A stretch of DNA of 26,780 nt from positions 1 to 26,780 of the IMG/VR virus record IMGVR_UViG_3300028653_000049; one strand, given 5' to 3'. This document shows positions 16,987 through 24,190 of this stretch, in pieces. Position 1 is the stretch's first letter, and each line of letters opens with the position of its first letter. The DNA comes from a virus. The notes beneath the pieces were generated by a model. That model made no database searches. It saw only the letters and a list, made by a program, of their open reading frames with translations, and was not told the DNA's origin. A program made the position numbers and the translations under genes.

Positions 16987-18056
16987 ATTACACTGGTTTT
17001 TGTAATACTATCAGAAATAATTGTATTAATTTTATTTAAAATGATATTAATTTGACCATCAATATCATTCATAAATTCGTCTTGATTGATTTTAATATAA
17101 TAACAATTAAAATTTTCTATAATAAATTTTTCTTTAATAATATCTTTTTCTTTAAATTTTTTACAATTATGAAATTTTTCATTCCATTCAATACAAATAT
17201 TATATTTTTCAATGAAACCATCAATCCAATATCTTACAAATTTTTTCTCACCACCATTCAATGCATGTTGAATTGGTAAGCCTAATCTTTCCGAAATCAT
17301 ATCTAAATAAATTATTGAATTTGCATTATATGTTGGTACGTGCTTAAGCCAAATTTCACCATATCTTCTTATTATTGTTTCAAGTCCTTTTTTTGCAATT
17401 TCTTTATTTTGTGAAGGACAATTAACACCATATTTTTTTAAATTTGTTTGTTTTGCCTTTTCTTTAACTTCTTTATTTTGCATTGGATTTTTAACACCAT
17501 ATTTTCTTAAACAAGTTTTTTCAAGTTTATTTCTAATTTCTTTATTTTGCATTGGATTTTCAACACCATATTTTTTTAAATTTGTTTGTTTTGTTTTTTC
17601 TTTAATTTCTTTATTTTGTGTTGGATTTTCAACGCCATAATGTTTTAAAGATGTTATTTTCTTTTGTTCTTTAACTATTTTACTCTGAGATGGAAACCTA
17701 ACACCATATTTTTTTAAACAGGTTTTTTCAAATTTATTTCTAATTTCTTTATTTTGTGATGGATTTTCAACACCATATTTTTTTATGTTAGTTGCAATAT
17801 ATTTATTTTTGGAACAATTACGAGAACAAGCATAATAATTACAATTATTGATACTTTTAATATATGAATAATATACTATATAATTTTCCTTTCCACAAAT
17901 ATCACATTTAACATGAATTTTTGTGTGACTTGTCTTTATTAAATCATCAATTTTAATGAAAAAACTATCACCAAATTTAGTAAAAATATATTTATTTATG
18001 TAGTATTTTTTATTATTATAATTCCAAATTATTTCAACTTTTTTATCTAAAATCAT
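16983..18056 (-). CDS. Homing endonuclease, paralogue with six 23-residue repeats and Vsr-like nuclease domain
   Basis: This 357-aa protein is a close paralogue of the gene at 8415-9587. The N-terminal part has a zinc-like CDIC and a CSRNC motif. Residues about 93-231 hold six 23-residue repeats (KYGVENPSQNKEIRNK type). The C-terminal nuclease domain (WIDGF with D279, IEWNE with E290, H296) is nearly identical to its paralogue over ANSIIYLDMISE and GGEKKFVRYW; Asn292 replaces the paralogue's Asp323. The last residues, IISDSITKTSVI, duplicate the end of the upstream 141-aa structural-type protein, and the DNA repeats there as well. This suggests insertion near the 3' end of that gene with its tail rebuilt. 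It lies 13 nt downstream of that gene. Confidence 0.87.
   Translation of the reverse strand: MILDKKVEIIWNYNNKKYYINKYIFTKFGDSFFIKIDDLIKTSHTKIHVKCDICGKENYIVYYSYIKSINNCNYYACSRNCSKNKYIATNIKKYGVENPSQNKEIRNKFEKTCLKKYGVRFPSQSKIVKEQKKITSLKHYGVENPTQNKEIKEKTKQTNLKKYGVENPMQNKEIRNKLEKTCLRKYGVKNPMQNKEVKEKAKQTNLKKYGVNCPSQNKEIAKKGLETIIRRYGEIWLKHVPTYNANSIIYLDMISERLGLPIQHALNGGEKKFVRYWIDGFIEKYNICIEWNEKFHNCKKFKEKDIIKEKFIIENFNCYYIKINQDEFMNDIDGQINIILNKINTIISDSITKTSVI
17002..17022. repeat. Direct repeat copy A (in the homing endonuclease 3' end)
   Basis: A 21-nt block is identical to 18089-18109, within an imperfect match of about 49 nt. It encodes the ISDSIT part of the homing endonuclease C-terminus in the same frame as copy B. 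Confidence 0.8.
17364..17780 (-). repeat. Six tandem 69-bp coding repeats in the second homing endonuclease
   Basis: Six units of 23 codons start with KYGV and end with KTCLK or QTNLK; a closing RYGEIW follows. Alternating unit types (RNKxEKTCL versus KEKxKQTNL) suggest past duplication of unit pairs. Confidence 0.8.
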
Positions 18057-18069
18057 TTAATGAAAAATA

Positions 18070-18495
18070 TTAAATTATTGTTGTTTTAGTAATACTATCA
18101 GAAATAATTATATTAATTTGCCCATTAACTGGAAATTTTATCTTTCCGCAGCCTCCCTCATCTCCAGATGAAATAAAATCTACAACAAACTCTCCATAGA
18201 ATCTACCAACTTTTCTAGTATCTTTTAATCTGAATTTATATGTTAATGTATATTGAGCTTCACTTGGAAAATTAGATTTATCATTATTGATAACTAAATT
18301 TGCAGCTACATTAGCTATACGATATAATCCTGTATCTGAATCAGTCATAGAAAAAGTCACAGCTACGTTTTCTAACATATCTGGAGTAATACCATATTGC
18401 TCCAATGTATGTTGAGTTAATGGATATTTTAATTCAGGTAATGTACTATCTTTCTTAATAAAGAAGTTACTAATATCGAACGTTGAATAGTTCAT
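18070..18495 (-). CDS. Putative phage structural protein (baseplate/fibre-associated-like)
   Basis: This is a 141-aa protein with beta-rich sequence. An opening FFIKKDSTLPELKYPLTQ is followed by VAVTFSMTDSDTGLYRIANV, then a YTLTYKFRLKDTRKVGRFYG strand pair ending EFVVDF. The pattern resembles N-terminal domains of baseplate upper or fibre-attachment proteins (linking DT and GxY turns), but the match is weak. The ATG overlaps the stop of the holin-like gene as TAATG. Its last residues (GQINIIISDSITKT) are duplicated in the downstream homing endonuclease, so the present C-terminus may have been rebuilt by a homing event. Confidence 0.75.
   Translation of the reverse strand: MNYSTFDISNFFIKKDSTLPELKYPLTQHTLEQYGITPDMLENVAVTFSMTDSDTGLYRIANVAANLVINNDKSNFPSEAQYTLTYKFRLKDTRKVGRFYGEFVVDFISSGDEGGCGKIKFPVNGQINIIISDSITKTTII
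18089..18109. repeat. Direct repeat copy B (in the 141-aa gene 3' end)
   Basis: This is the partner of 17002-17022, identical over 21 nt. The two copies bracket nearly all of the homing endonuclease gene, as expected for an insertion that restored the 3' end of its target gene. Confidence 0.8.
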
Positions 18496-18752
18496 TATAA
18501 TACTTGTTTATTAGATTCAGTATTGACGTTATCTACTGGTTTAGTAATTTCTCCTGTTTTTTCCATTGGTTTTTGTACAAGTTTACCACCAATTGCAATA
18601 CTTACAAGAAATACTACAATATCCATTGGAATACTAGTTCCTTTAATGGTATTATTTATAATAATAAATCCTGCAATTAATAATAAGTATGTTCCTGCTA
18701 ACCTAATCCAAGACCTTTGTCCCGGAGTTTCTTCAAAAAATCCTGTTTTCAT
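18495..18752 (-). CDS. Holin-like small membrane protein
   Basis: This is an 85-aa protein. Two hydrophobic helices (about residues 19-35, LAGTYLLLIAGFIIIN, and about 44-59, DIVVFLVSIAIGGKL) are joined by a short polar loop and followed by a charged tail. The N-terminal PGQRSWIRLAG and the GGKLVQK after the second helix resemble small phage holins. A holin would permeabilise the inner membrane for lysis. No endolysin is seen nearby, so the role is inferred. It starts its unit with a TATTTATA motif 16 nt upstream, and its stop overlaps the next start (TAATG). Confidence 0.65.
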   Translation of the reverse strand: MKTGFFEETPGQRSWIRLAGTYLLLIAGFIIINNTIKGTSIPMDIVVFLVSIAIGGKLVQKPMEKTGEITKPVDNVNTESNKQVL

Positions 18753-18768
18753 AATTATATCTTTTTAT

Positions 18769-18776
18769 TATAAATA
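18769..18776 (-). promoter_or_regulatory. AGTATTTATA-type phage promoter motif upstream of the holin-like gene
   Basis: The coding strand reads AAAGTATTTATAATAAAAAG, 16 nt before the ATG at 18752. It is among the best matches to the consensus. The rest of the gap up to 18850 is AT-rich with no other clear signal. Confidence 0.55.
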
Positions 18777-18850
18777 CTTTTATTTTATAAAAATATTATA
18801 ATCATCCAAACAAATAAAAAGTTCCAATATGAATAACCTTGATTTTATAT

Positions 18851-19360
18851 TTATTTTATATAAATATAAACCCTTCCAGTTCCATCAGTTGCTGCTTGTG
18901 TCCCATAATACATAACTAATTTCCCATTATCTAATTGCATCATTGATGGTCTATATACCCCAGACCACGGATAATCCCCACTTATTACTGTAGGCGTATT
19001 ATTGGGAACTGTAAAATTAATTCCATCAGTGCCATATGCCATCCATATCCCAATCGGATTAGGAGCAGTAATTAACTGTAACCAATACTTGCCCTGATAT
19101 AAAAAAATATCAATATGCCAAGGCTTTCCAGTTAATCCCCCCACTACAATTGTTTCTTCATTTGTAAACGTTCCTTCCAACGAAGTGCATCGAGAACGTC
19201 TGATTTCAAAATTTGGGTCGGTTCCTACGACATAATAAATATAATAGTAATTATCTATTTTTATTACTGCTGGCGAACGAGGGAATAAAGGATATGATGG
19301 TAATTGTCTATCATATCGTTCAGTCCATGTAATACCGTCAGTTGACTTTAAAGAAACCAT
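18851..19360 (-). CDS. Beta-propeller glycosidase-like protein, C-terminal fragment (frameshifted)
   Basis: This 169-aa frame has propeller-like repeats such as STDGITWTER, then FPRSPAVIKIDNYYYIYYV, then KPWHIDIFLYQGKYWL, and finally VYRPSMMQLDNGKLVMYY. They resemble the blades of GH43/GH32-type sugar hydrolases found in tail-associated enzymes. The frame is open upstream of its first ATG (GLFFPIYDLSNNGIMV), and that extension joins the frame of the 84-aa piece at 19375-19629 through a -1 shift near 19392-19396. The two pieces are most simply one gene split by a one-base indel, or by programmed frameshifting. It is the last gene of the tail cassette. The exact glycosidase family is unsure. 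Confidence 0.7.
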   Translation of the reverse strand: MVSLKSTDGITWTERYDRQLPSYPLFPRSPAVIKIDNYYYIYYVVGTDPNFEIRRSRCTSLEGTFTNEETIVVGGLTGKPWHIDIFLYQGKYWLQLITAPNPIGIWMAYGTDGINFTVPNNTPTVISGDYPWSGVYRPSMMQLDNGKLVMYYGTQAATDGTGRVYIYIK

Positions 19361-19374
19361 TATCCCATTATTAC

Positions 19375-19629
19375 TTAAGTCATAGATGGGGAAAAACAGC
19401 CTAGTTTAATATCTCCAAACAAATGATCTTTTAAATATCTACGGCCTAAAATTGATTGTTTAAAATAGTTAATAGCATCAATCAAACTTTTCTCTGCCGT
19501 GAATACACAGGCCGAATGATTAGGAATTGCATCAAACGGTATTTCAGGATATTCTATTTCTTCACCCCTGCGGATCATCCAGTCTAAAAGTGTTTTCCCT
19601 ACTGGATTTATTGTATCTCCTGCTTTCAT
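19375..19629 (-). CDS. N-terminal fragment of the glycosidase-like protein (frameshifted)
   Basis: This 84-aa frame (MKAGDTINPVGKTLLDWMIR, then IPNHSACVFTAEKSLIDAIN) runs to DIKLG before ending in the out-of-frame CFSPSMT. Inserting one T in the run at 19392-19396 would read on as FFPIYDLSNNG and join the 169-aa frame. Together they would give a protein of about 259 aa. The start lies 10 nt after the restored stop of the depolymerase gene, consistent with operon spacing. The N-terminal part itself is not recognised. Confidence 0.65.
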   Translation of the reverse strand: MKAGDTINPVGKTLLDWMIRRGEEIEYPEIPFDAIPNHSACVFTAEKSLIDAINYFKQSILGRRYLKDHLFGDIKLGCFSPSMT

Positions 19630-19639
19630 ATATTTTTAT

Positions 19640-19898
19640 TTAAGGATAAGTTGTACCATTTACTGTAAAATTTGTTATTGTTTTCCCACCAACCGTACTC
19701 ACTATTGTTTTTCCTGTCGAGTTAGTGAAGTTTGTTATTGCAACATTTGAACAACTTGATGAAACAAGGATCGAACTTGTACCTATTACTTCGGCAGTAT
19801 GTGTCCCTGTATCAAATGAAATATTGGCTAAATCTGCGGCACTTGGTGGAGTTGTCGGATAATAGTCTTGCCCAAAAAAGCATATAATAATACTTACT
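19640..19898 (-). pseudogene. Out-of-frame C-terminal remainder of the depolymerase gene
   Basis: Directly after the T run at 19901-19905, a second frame continues with good coding sense: PVSIIICFFGQDYYPTTPP, then ISFDTGTHTAEVIGTSSILV, ending NFTVNGTTYP with TAA at 19640-19642. It is the natural C-terminus of the upstream beta-helix protein, reached by removing one T (or a +1 shift). It holds beta-helix-like short strands. Confidence 0.7.
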
Positions 19899-21380
19899 GG
19901 AAAAACAGGTTGTGTTTGATCCTGTAATATGTCTTATATATCCACCATCACCGGTAAGAATTCTGAAAAAACTAACCCCATCATATGTCGCATAAATATT
20001 TGTAAATGTAATAGTGTCTGTACCACCACCCATATATGACCTATTAACAAAACTGCCAGCGTTAAAGTCAACTAAAGCGATTCCATCATCACCAGTATTT
20101 AATTCTATATTTTTAAATGTAATTTTACGACTACCGTGACCAATGTCTATTCCATCCTGATTTGCTATTCCTGTTTTATAAGCAACTGAGCAATCATGAA
20201 TATTTCCATTACGACTTCTCTGAATTAATAAACACCAAGCTTCATAATCTTTTAAGAATATACCTGACAATTCAAAATTTGTTACATTAAGAAAAAAACC
20301 GCTTAGGTAATGCCATGATCTCCACCCCGAAGTGCCATATGTAGTACGTCCAGTACCATCATTATTATTTTTACAATTTTGCGACAATGTAGTATTGCCT
20401 AATGATATTATTTTTATGTTAGAATTTCCAGTACTGTCTTTGTTCCTGAAAATATTATCATATGTCCCAGCATTTTGAATGATAGTTGCATTATGTATGT
20501 AAACTGTTTTATTTGATGGGATAAGTATAGATGATCCAATTTTAAATTTACCATTTTGAAGTAAAATCGTATCTGCGTTGACCAATGCTGTATTTATACA
20601 AGTTACATTATCTGTAACACTATCCCCAATAGCACCGCACTGAGCTAGATCAACCCATTTATTAGGTAATGACGATGGATTTGGATCAACCGTAGTATAA
20701 TCTAAAGATGTCATCCAAACATCATCTATTGTTATTAATGATCTTACATTTGCACCTCCTGTGTATGTCATTAAGAATTTTTTATTGGTGCCTAAATTAT
20801 ATGTTTGTGTAGTCCCTTTCTGAACCCACGAAGCACCACCCCAAACCCAACAGGAAATATTATTTGAGGCATCTAATTTTATCTTTATTATCGCATTTAA
20901 ATCAGCTATTCCTGTCGCTGTATAACGCGTTGTCCCGCCCTGAACTATTACAAAATCCCATTTCCAATTCGTAAGATCGCGGGTCAAACAGACCCGATTA
21001 TTATTATCAACATAAATTGGACAAATTATTGGACTGACTCCAATCGGGAAATTCATATCAATTGCAAATTTGACTTGTCCTGATGTAAATGTTGCGACTG
21101 AGGCAATATTATCTGCCATAAATGAAGTAGTTCCAACACCTGTAACCATCATCTTTAATACCTGTCCGCCATTTGATATTTTACCGTCTTGGACAAATGT
21201 TACTTTTGTCGGGTCAGGATTTGTAACTGTCCATTTTGCAGCATTAATTGAACTTCCAGAGAAATCGTCATGTAGATATACTGTACCCGAATAAGAGGAA
21301 CTGTTGCCTAAAAAACTAGATAATTGGCACTTCCCTGTTATGCAAGCAAACAATAAAATTGGAATGATGTATTTTTTCAT
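19812..21380 (-). CDS. Secreted-type phage depolymerase: ConA-like plus GH28-like beta-helix domains (frameshifted)
   Basis: This is a 522-aa frame. Residues 1-19 are a signal peptide (MKKYIIPILLFACITGKC). About 34-225 is a ConA/LamG-like jelly roll (DDFSGSSINAAKW). About 240-520 is a right-handed beta-helix of pectin-lyase type. Within it, NQDGIDI (D409) and TGDDGIAL (D431, D432) match the three Asp of GH28 polygalacturonases, so it may cut acidic surface polysaccharide. The frame leaves the true path at the T run 19901-19905 and ends in a nonsense tail (KCRRFSQYFI); the real end is at 19640. The ATG overlaps the upstream gene's stop as ATGA. A signal peptide on a phage tail enzyme is unusual. 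Confidence 0.85.
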   Translation of the reverse strand: MKKYIIPILLFACITGKCQLSSFLGNSSSYSGTVYLHDDFSGSSINAAKWTVTNPDPTKVTFVQDGKISNGGQVLKMMVTGVGTTSFMADNIASVATFTSGQVKFAIDMNFPIGVSPIICPIYVDNNNRVCLTRDLTNWKWDFVIVQGGTTRYTATGIADLNAIIKIKLDASNNISCWVWGGASWVQKGTTQTYNLGTNKKFLMTYTGGANVRSLITIDDVWMTSLDYTTVDPNPSSLPNKWVDLAQCGAIGDSVTDNVTCINTALVNADTILLQNGKFKIGSSILIPSNKTVYIHNATIIQNAGTYDNIFRNKDSTGNSNIKIISLGNTTLSQNCKNNNDGTGRTTYGTSGWRSWHYLSGFFLNVTNFELSGIFLKDYEAWCLLIQRSRNGNIHDCSVAYKTGIANQDGIDIGHGSRKITFKNIELNTGDDGIALVDFNAGSFVNRSYMGGGTDTITFTNIYATYDGVSFFRILTGDGGYIRHITGSNTTCFSSKYYYMLFWARLLSDNSTKCRRFSQYFI

Positions 21381-22027
21381 AAATACCTTTTATAATATGT
21401 TGTGTAGCTAGTCCCGTTATATAAGTACCAAAAAACATAATAGTTTAATGTGTTTAAGGTATGATCAAAAGTGAGCGTCCCCATATTGGTACATGCTGTA
21501 AGGTTGAGATCATGAGTTCCATCCCCAACAAATATTATATAATATTCAGAACCCGAAACTTTTGTTAAGTTTGATAAAACAATTGTCAAAGCAGATGTTA
21601 CACTATAATTATTTGCTATAGTTTTTGAATGATTAAATCTTAATGAATCAAAAACTATATTTGAAACAGGATATGAATAGTTTACTTCTGATAGAAGTGT
21701 ATTTGTAAAATCGTTAGTAGAAAGTCCTTTGCCAGTTACCTTATCTACTTTTGTTGAAAGTAAACTATTAGCATTTTGATAAGTTTCTAATCCTGTTGCA
21801 CTATGAGAGGTATCAGTATTTAATACTGTAATCCTTTCTCTTATTACTTTATTTGTGACAGTATCAATAAATAAAGCCTGTGTTTTAGTTGCTGCAATAG
21901 TAACCGAATCCTTTGGAATCGTTACACTTCCTTTAATATTCAATGTAGCCTGTACCTGTCTTGGAACTTTCTGTCCAAAACAAACACCTGAATAAATAAG
22001 TAGTAATATTATTATAATCTTTCTCAT
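21377..22027 (-). CDS. Tail fibre-like protein with signal peptide
   Basis: This is a 216-aa protein. The N-terminus MRKIIIILLLIYSGVCFGQK is a signal peptide with an FGQ cleavage region typical of Bacteroidetes secreted proteins. The mature part has repeats typical of phage fibres (STKVDKVTGKGLSTNDFTNT, about residues 88-110) and a C-terminal beta-rich region ending WYLYNGTSYTTYYKRYL. It is probably a trimeric fibre or a connector for the neighbouring depolymerases. The gene lies 3 nt after the tailspike gene and overlaps the next start by 4 nt, so all three are co-translated. Confidence 0.78.
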   Translation of the reverse strand: MRKIIIILLLIYSGVCFGQKVPRQVQATLNIKGSVTIPKDSVTIAATKTQALFIDTVTNKVIRERITVLNTDTSHSATGLETYQNANSLLSTKVDKVTGKGLSTNDFTNTLLSEVNYSYPVSNIVFDSLRFNHSKTIANNYSVTSALTIVLSNLTKVSGSEYYIIFVGDGTHDLNLTACTNMGTLTFDHTLNTLNYYVFWYLYNGTSYTTYYKRYL

Positions 22028-22030
22028 ATC

Positions 22031-23752
22031 TTAATAGTTTTGACGTTTAAAATCACAGGTCATTGTTGCTGCTGTTCCTGTATTTGTTGTGGTATAACCT
22101 AATTTCAAAGTGTTAGAAACTCCAGAACGATACACCCCGTTAAATGTCACTCCTGTACTTGCTGACTGGATTAAATCACCGGGATCAATTAGGTATGCTG
22201 TGCCTGTGTTTAATATTTTCATTGAACCATGTGAGTATGTTGTGCCTCTTACTATATTGTAATCAATATCTATTGAACGATTATAAGATAAATCTCCTAT
22301 TGAAATGCTGTCAGTTGCATTGTTTGTTAAGGTAAATGGGATTCTCTGCTGATATTCTGGATAAATATTTGGAATATTTATATAAGTTCCCACTCCCGGA
22401 TTTGATAAATCCTTTGTTAATGATGCAGGATCATAAATAGATGTATATGCTCCTGTAATTGTTTGTGATACCAATTTAATTGGTGAACTTGTACTATAAT
22501 TCCTTAATAAATATTTAGTATTTTTTAAAGAAATATCATTAACTTCAGCATTAATGGTGCCCGAAGACGTTATTTTATTACTAAATGCTATATCACAATT
22601 TTTAAATAAAAAATGAATGCCAGTTGTTTTTGGAACAATCCCCACATCTCCGATGTAATTTATAGCCACATTATAATTTGAAAAAATTAAATCACTCATT
22701 TGACAATAATCCATCCATCGTAACCCAATTGTTTTAGTTGCTGCTTTATTTTTAATTACACCATATGTTATTTCGCAATGTTCTGTTGCAACAATAACTT
22801 CTTGTGTAAGAACATTTAAATAAGTATTTATTTTGCTATTTGCTATTCTAGTATTTAGCATTGACAAATTAAATCCAGTAGTTTGCCTAAAATTTAGATT
22901 ATCTGAACCAAAATATACACCGTCAATATGTTGAGAATTAGGGAACTCAATATTGCAATTGAAAAATGATAAAGAATTAGACTGCTCATAGTTTAATATT
23001 TGGTCAGAAAGTATCGTAATTGTTGTATAATAATCAAAAATATACTTTTGTAAAGTAATATTATAATTTGGTGAAAATATTGTATCACCTACATTCCCTT
23101 CAATTGGGTAGGTTACAGTAGTTGTCGTTCCGAAAAAACAACCTTCTAATATATCAGTTGTATAAGGTGTCCCCGTATATGTAAATGTATTTGACATAAT
23201 TTTTGTCATAGTCAATGGAGTAGCTCTCATATTATAGGTGCCTTTAATTTGAACCCTCGGAGAAGCATACCAAAAATTGGTAAAATTATTTAGTTTTACT
23301 ATTTCTAATTTGTCATTTATGGACATAGTGAATGTACCAGAATCCAATTGTACAGTGACAACCCCATATAGTAAATAAGGATGAATACTTTTTAAAGCCT
23401 TATTGATTGTAGCATATGGATGTGAGGATGTCCCATTTCCTGTAATATCTGATCCCGGAGTTTGTGGATCAGTTGGCATTGAAACATATATGGTTCTTGC
23501 AACCCACTCACTTGCTGTATCAATACCAATTTTATTGCCGTTTTTCATCAAACCTAATTCAGCAGTGACAGTATTTGTCGAAATCATTTTACTACCATCA
23601 GGAAATTTAAGTGTATCTTCAATAGTAATTGTTTTTTTAGTTTGGTCAAGAGCTTTTATACCATCAGTTTCAACTTTCTTAAACTTTTGTCCAAAGACCA
23701 AGACTGGCATCATAAATGCTAATAAAATTAATATTTTTTTCATAATTTTCAC
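22031..23752 (-). CDS. Tailspike-like right-handed beta-helix protein with signal peptide
   Basis: This is a 573-aa protein. Residues 1-22 are a signal peptide (KKILILLAFMMPVLVFGQ). An adaptor segment (KFPDGSKMISTNTVTAELG) follows. From about 85 (DPQTPGSDITGNGTSSHPYA, then TINKALKSI) it shows the typical entry of a pectin-lyase-like beta-helix. Many short strands and Asn ladders run to about 450, and a beta-rich C-terminal domain ends TMTCDFKRQNY. This is the architecture of tailspikes that bind or cut surface glycans. No catalytic site can be named. Its start lies 3 nt after the 108-aa fibre gene. Confidence 0.82.
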   Translation of the reverse strand: MKIMKKILILLAFMMPVLVFGQKFKKVETDGIKALDQTKKTITIEDTLKFPDGSKMISTNTVTAELGLMKNGNKIGIDTASEWVARTIYVSMPTDPQTPGSDITGNGTSSHPYATINKALKSIHPYLLYGVVTVQLDSGTFTMSINDKLEIVKLNNFTNFWYASPRVQIKGTYNMRATPLTMTKIMSNTFTYTGTPYTTDILEGCFFGTTTTVTYPIEGNVGDTIFSPNYNITLQKYIFDYYTTITILSDQILNYEQSNSLSFFNCNIEFPNSQHIDGVYFGSDNLNFRQTTGFNLSMLNTRIANSKINTYLNVLTQEVIVATEHCEITYGVIKNKAATKTIGLRWMDYCQMSDLIFSNYNVAINYIGDVGIVPKTTGIHFLFKNCDIAFSNKITSSGTINAEVNDISLKNTKYLLRNYSTSSPIKLVSQTITGAYTSIYDPASLTKDLSNPGVGTYINIPNIYPEYQQRIPFTLTNNATDSISIGDLSYNRSIDIDYNIVRGTTYSHGSMKILNTGTAYLIDPGDLIQSASTGVTFNGVYRSGVSNTLKLGYTTTNTGTAATMTCDFKRQNY

Positions 23753-23755
23753 AAA

Positions 23756-24082
23756 TTATTTTGAATATACCCTAATTGTTAATAAACCATCTGCTTCTGG
23801 AGTTACTGTTATTCCAGTTAAGTTTTTATTGCTAAAAGCAACTGGAATTATTTGACCATCAGCCCAACTCCAAATATAATCATAATCAGAAACTGTATTT
23901 GGAAAAGAAAAATCAAACCTAGTAGCACCAGTTGTTATTGCTTTAGTAATGGTATAACTATTAATTGTACCTAAATTACCAGTACTTCCAATTTGAGTGT
24001 TACCACTTAATGTTAATGTACTACCTGAAGTTTGTTCAACATTCTGATTAGTTAATTTAATTTTTGTACTTCTTAATGTCAT
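23756..24082 (-). CDS. Small tail fibre-like protein
   Basis: This is a 108-aa protein with no signal peptide, unlike the three genes after it. It opens MTLRSTKIKLTNQNVEQTSG, then STLTLSGNTQIGSTGNLGTI, repeats usual in fibre shafts, followed by a small beta domain (FDFSFPNTVSDYDYIWSWAD). It probably forms a fibre piece or attachment point for the tailspikes. It heads the adsorption cassette. Two TATTTATA motifs lie 13 and 47 nt upstream. Confidence 0.72.
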   Translation of the reverse strand: MTLRSTKIKLTNQNVEQTSGSTLTLSGNTQIGSTGNLGTINSYTITKAITTGATRFDFSFPNTVSDYDYIWSWADGQIIPVAFSNKNLTGITVTPEADGLLTIRVYSK

Positions 24083-24095
24083 ATTTTTATTTTAA

Positions 24096-24103
24096 TATAA
24101 ATA
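24096..24103 (-). promoter_or_regulatory. ACTATTTATA-type phage promoter motif, proximal copy, adsorption cassette
   Basis: The coding strand reads ATACTATTTATATTAAAA, 13 nt before the ATG at 24082. A second copy lies 34 bp upstream, making this the only unit with two. Confidence 0.5.
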
Positions 24104-24129
24104 GTATTATATGAAGAATGTTTCTTTAA

Positions 24130-24137
24130 TATAAATA
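24130..24137 (-). promoter_or_regulatory. AGTATTTATA-type phage promoter motif, distal copy, adsorption cassette
   Basis: The coding strand reads TAAGTATTTATATTAAAG. It is a close consensus match, 47 nt before the ATG at 24082, inside the 108-nt gap after the glycosyltransferase gene. Confidence 0.5.
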
Positions 24138-24190
24138 CTTATATCATTATAAAATATTTGTATAGTTTTAATGTGATAATTTATATTATT

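Noticed and set aside
8802-17780. CRISPR-like spaced repeats
   Set aside because: The regular 69-bp units are in-frame protein repeats with no unique spacers.
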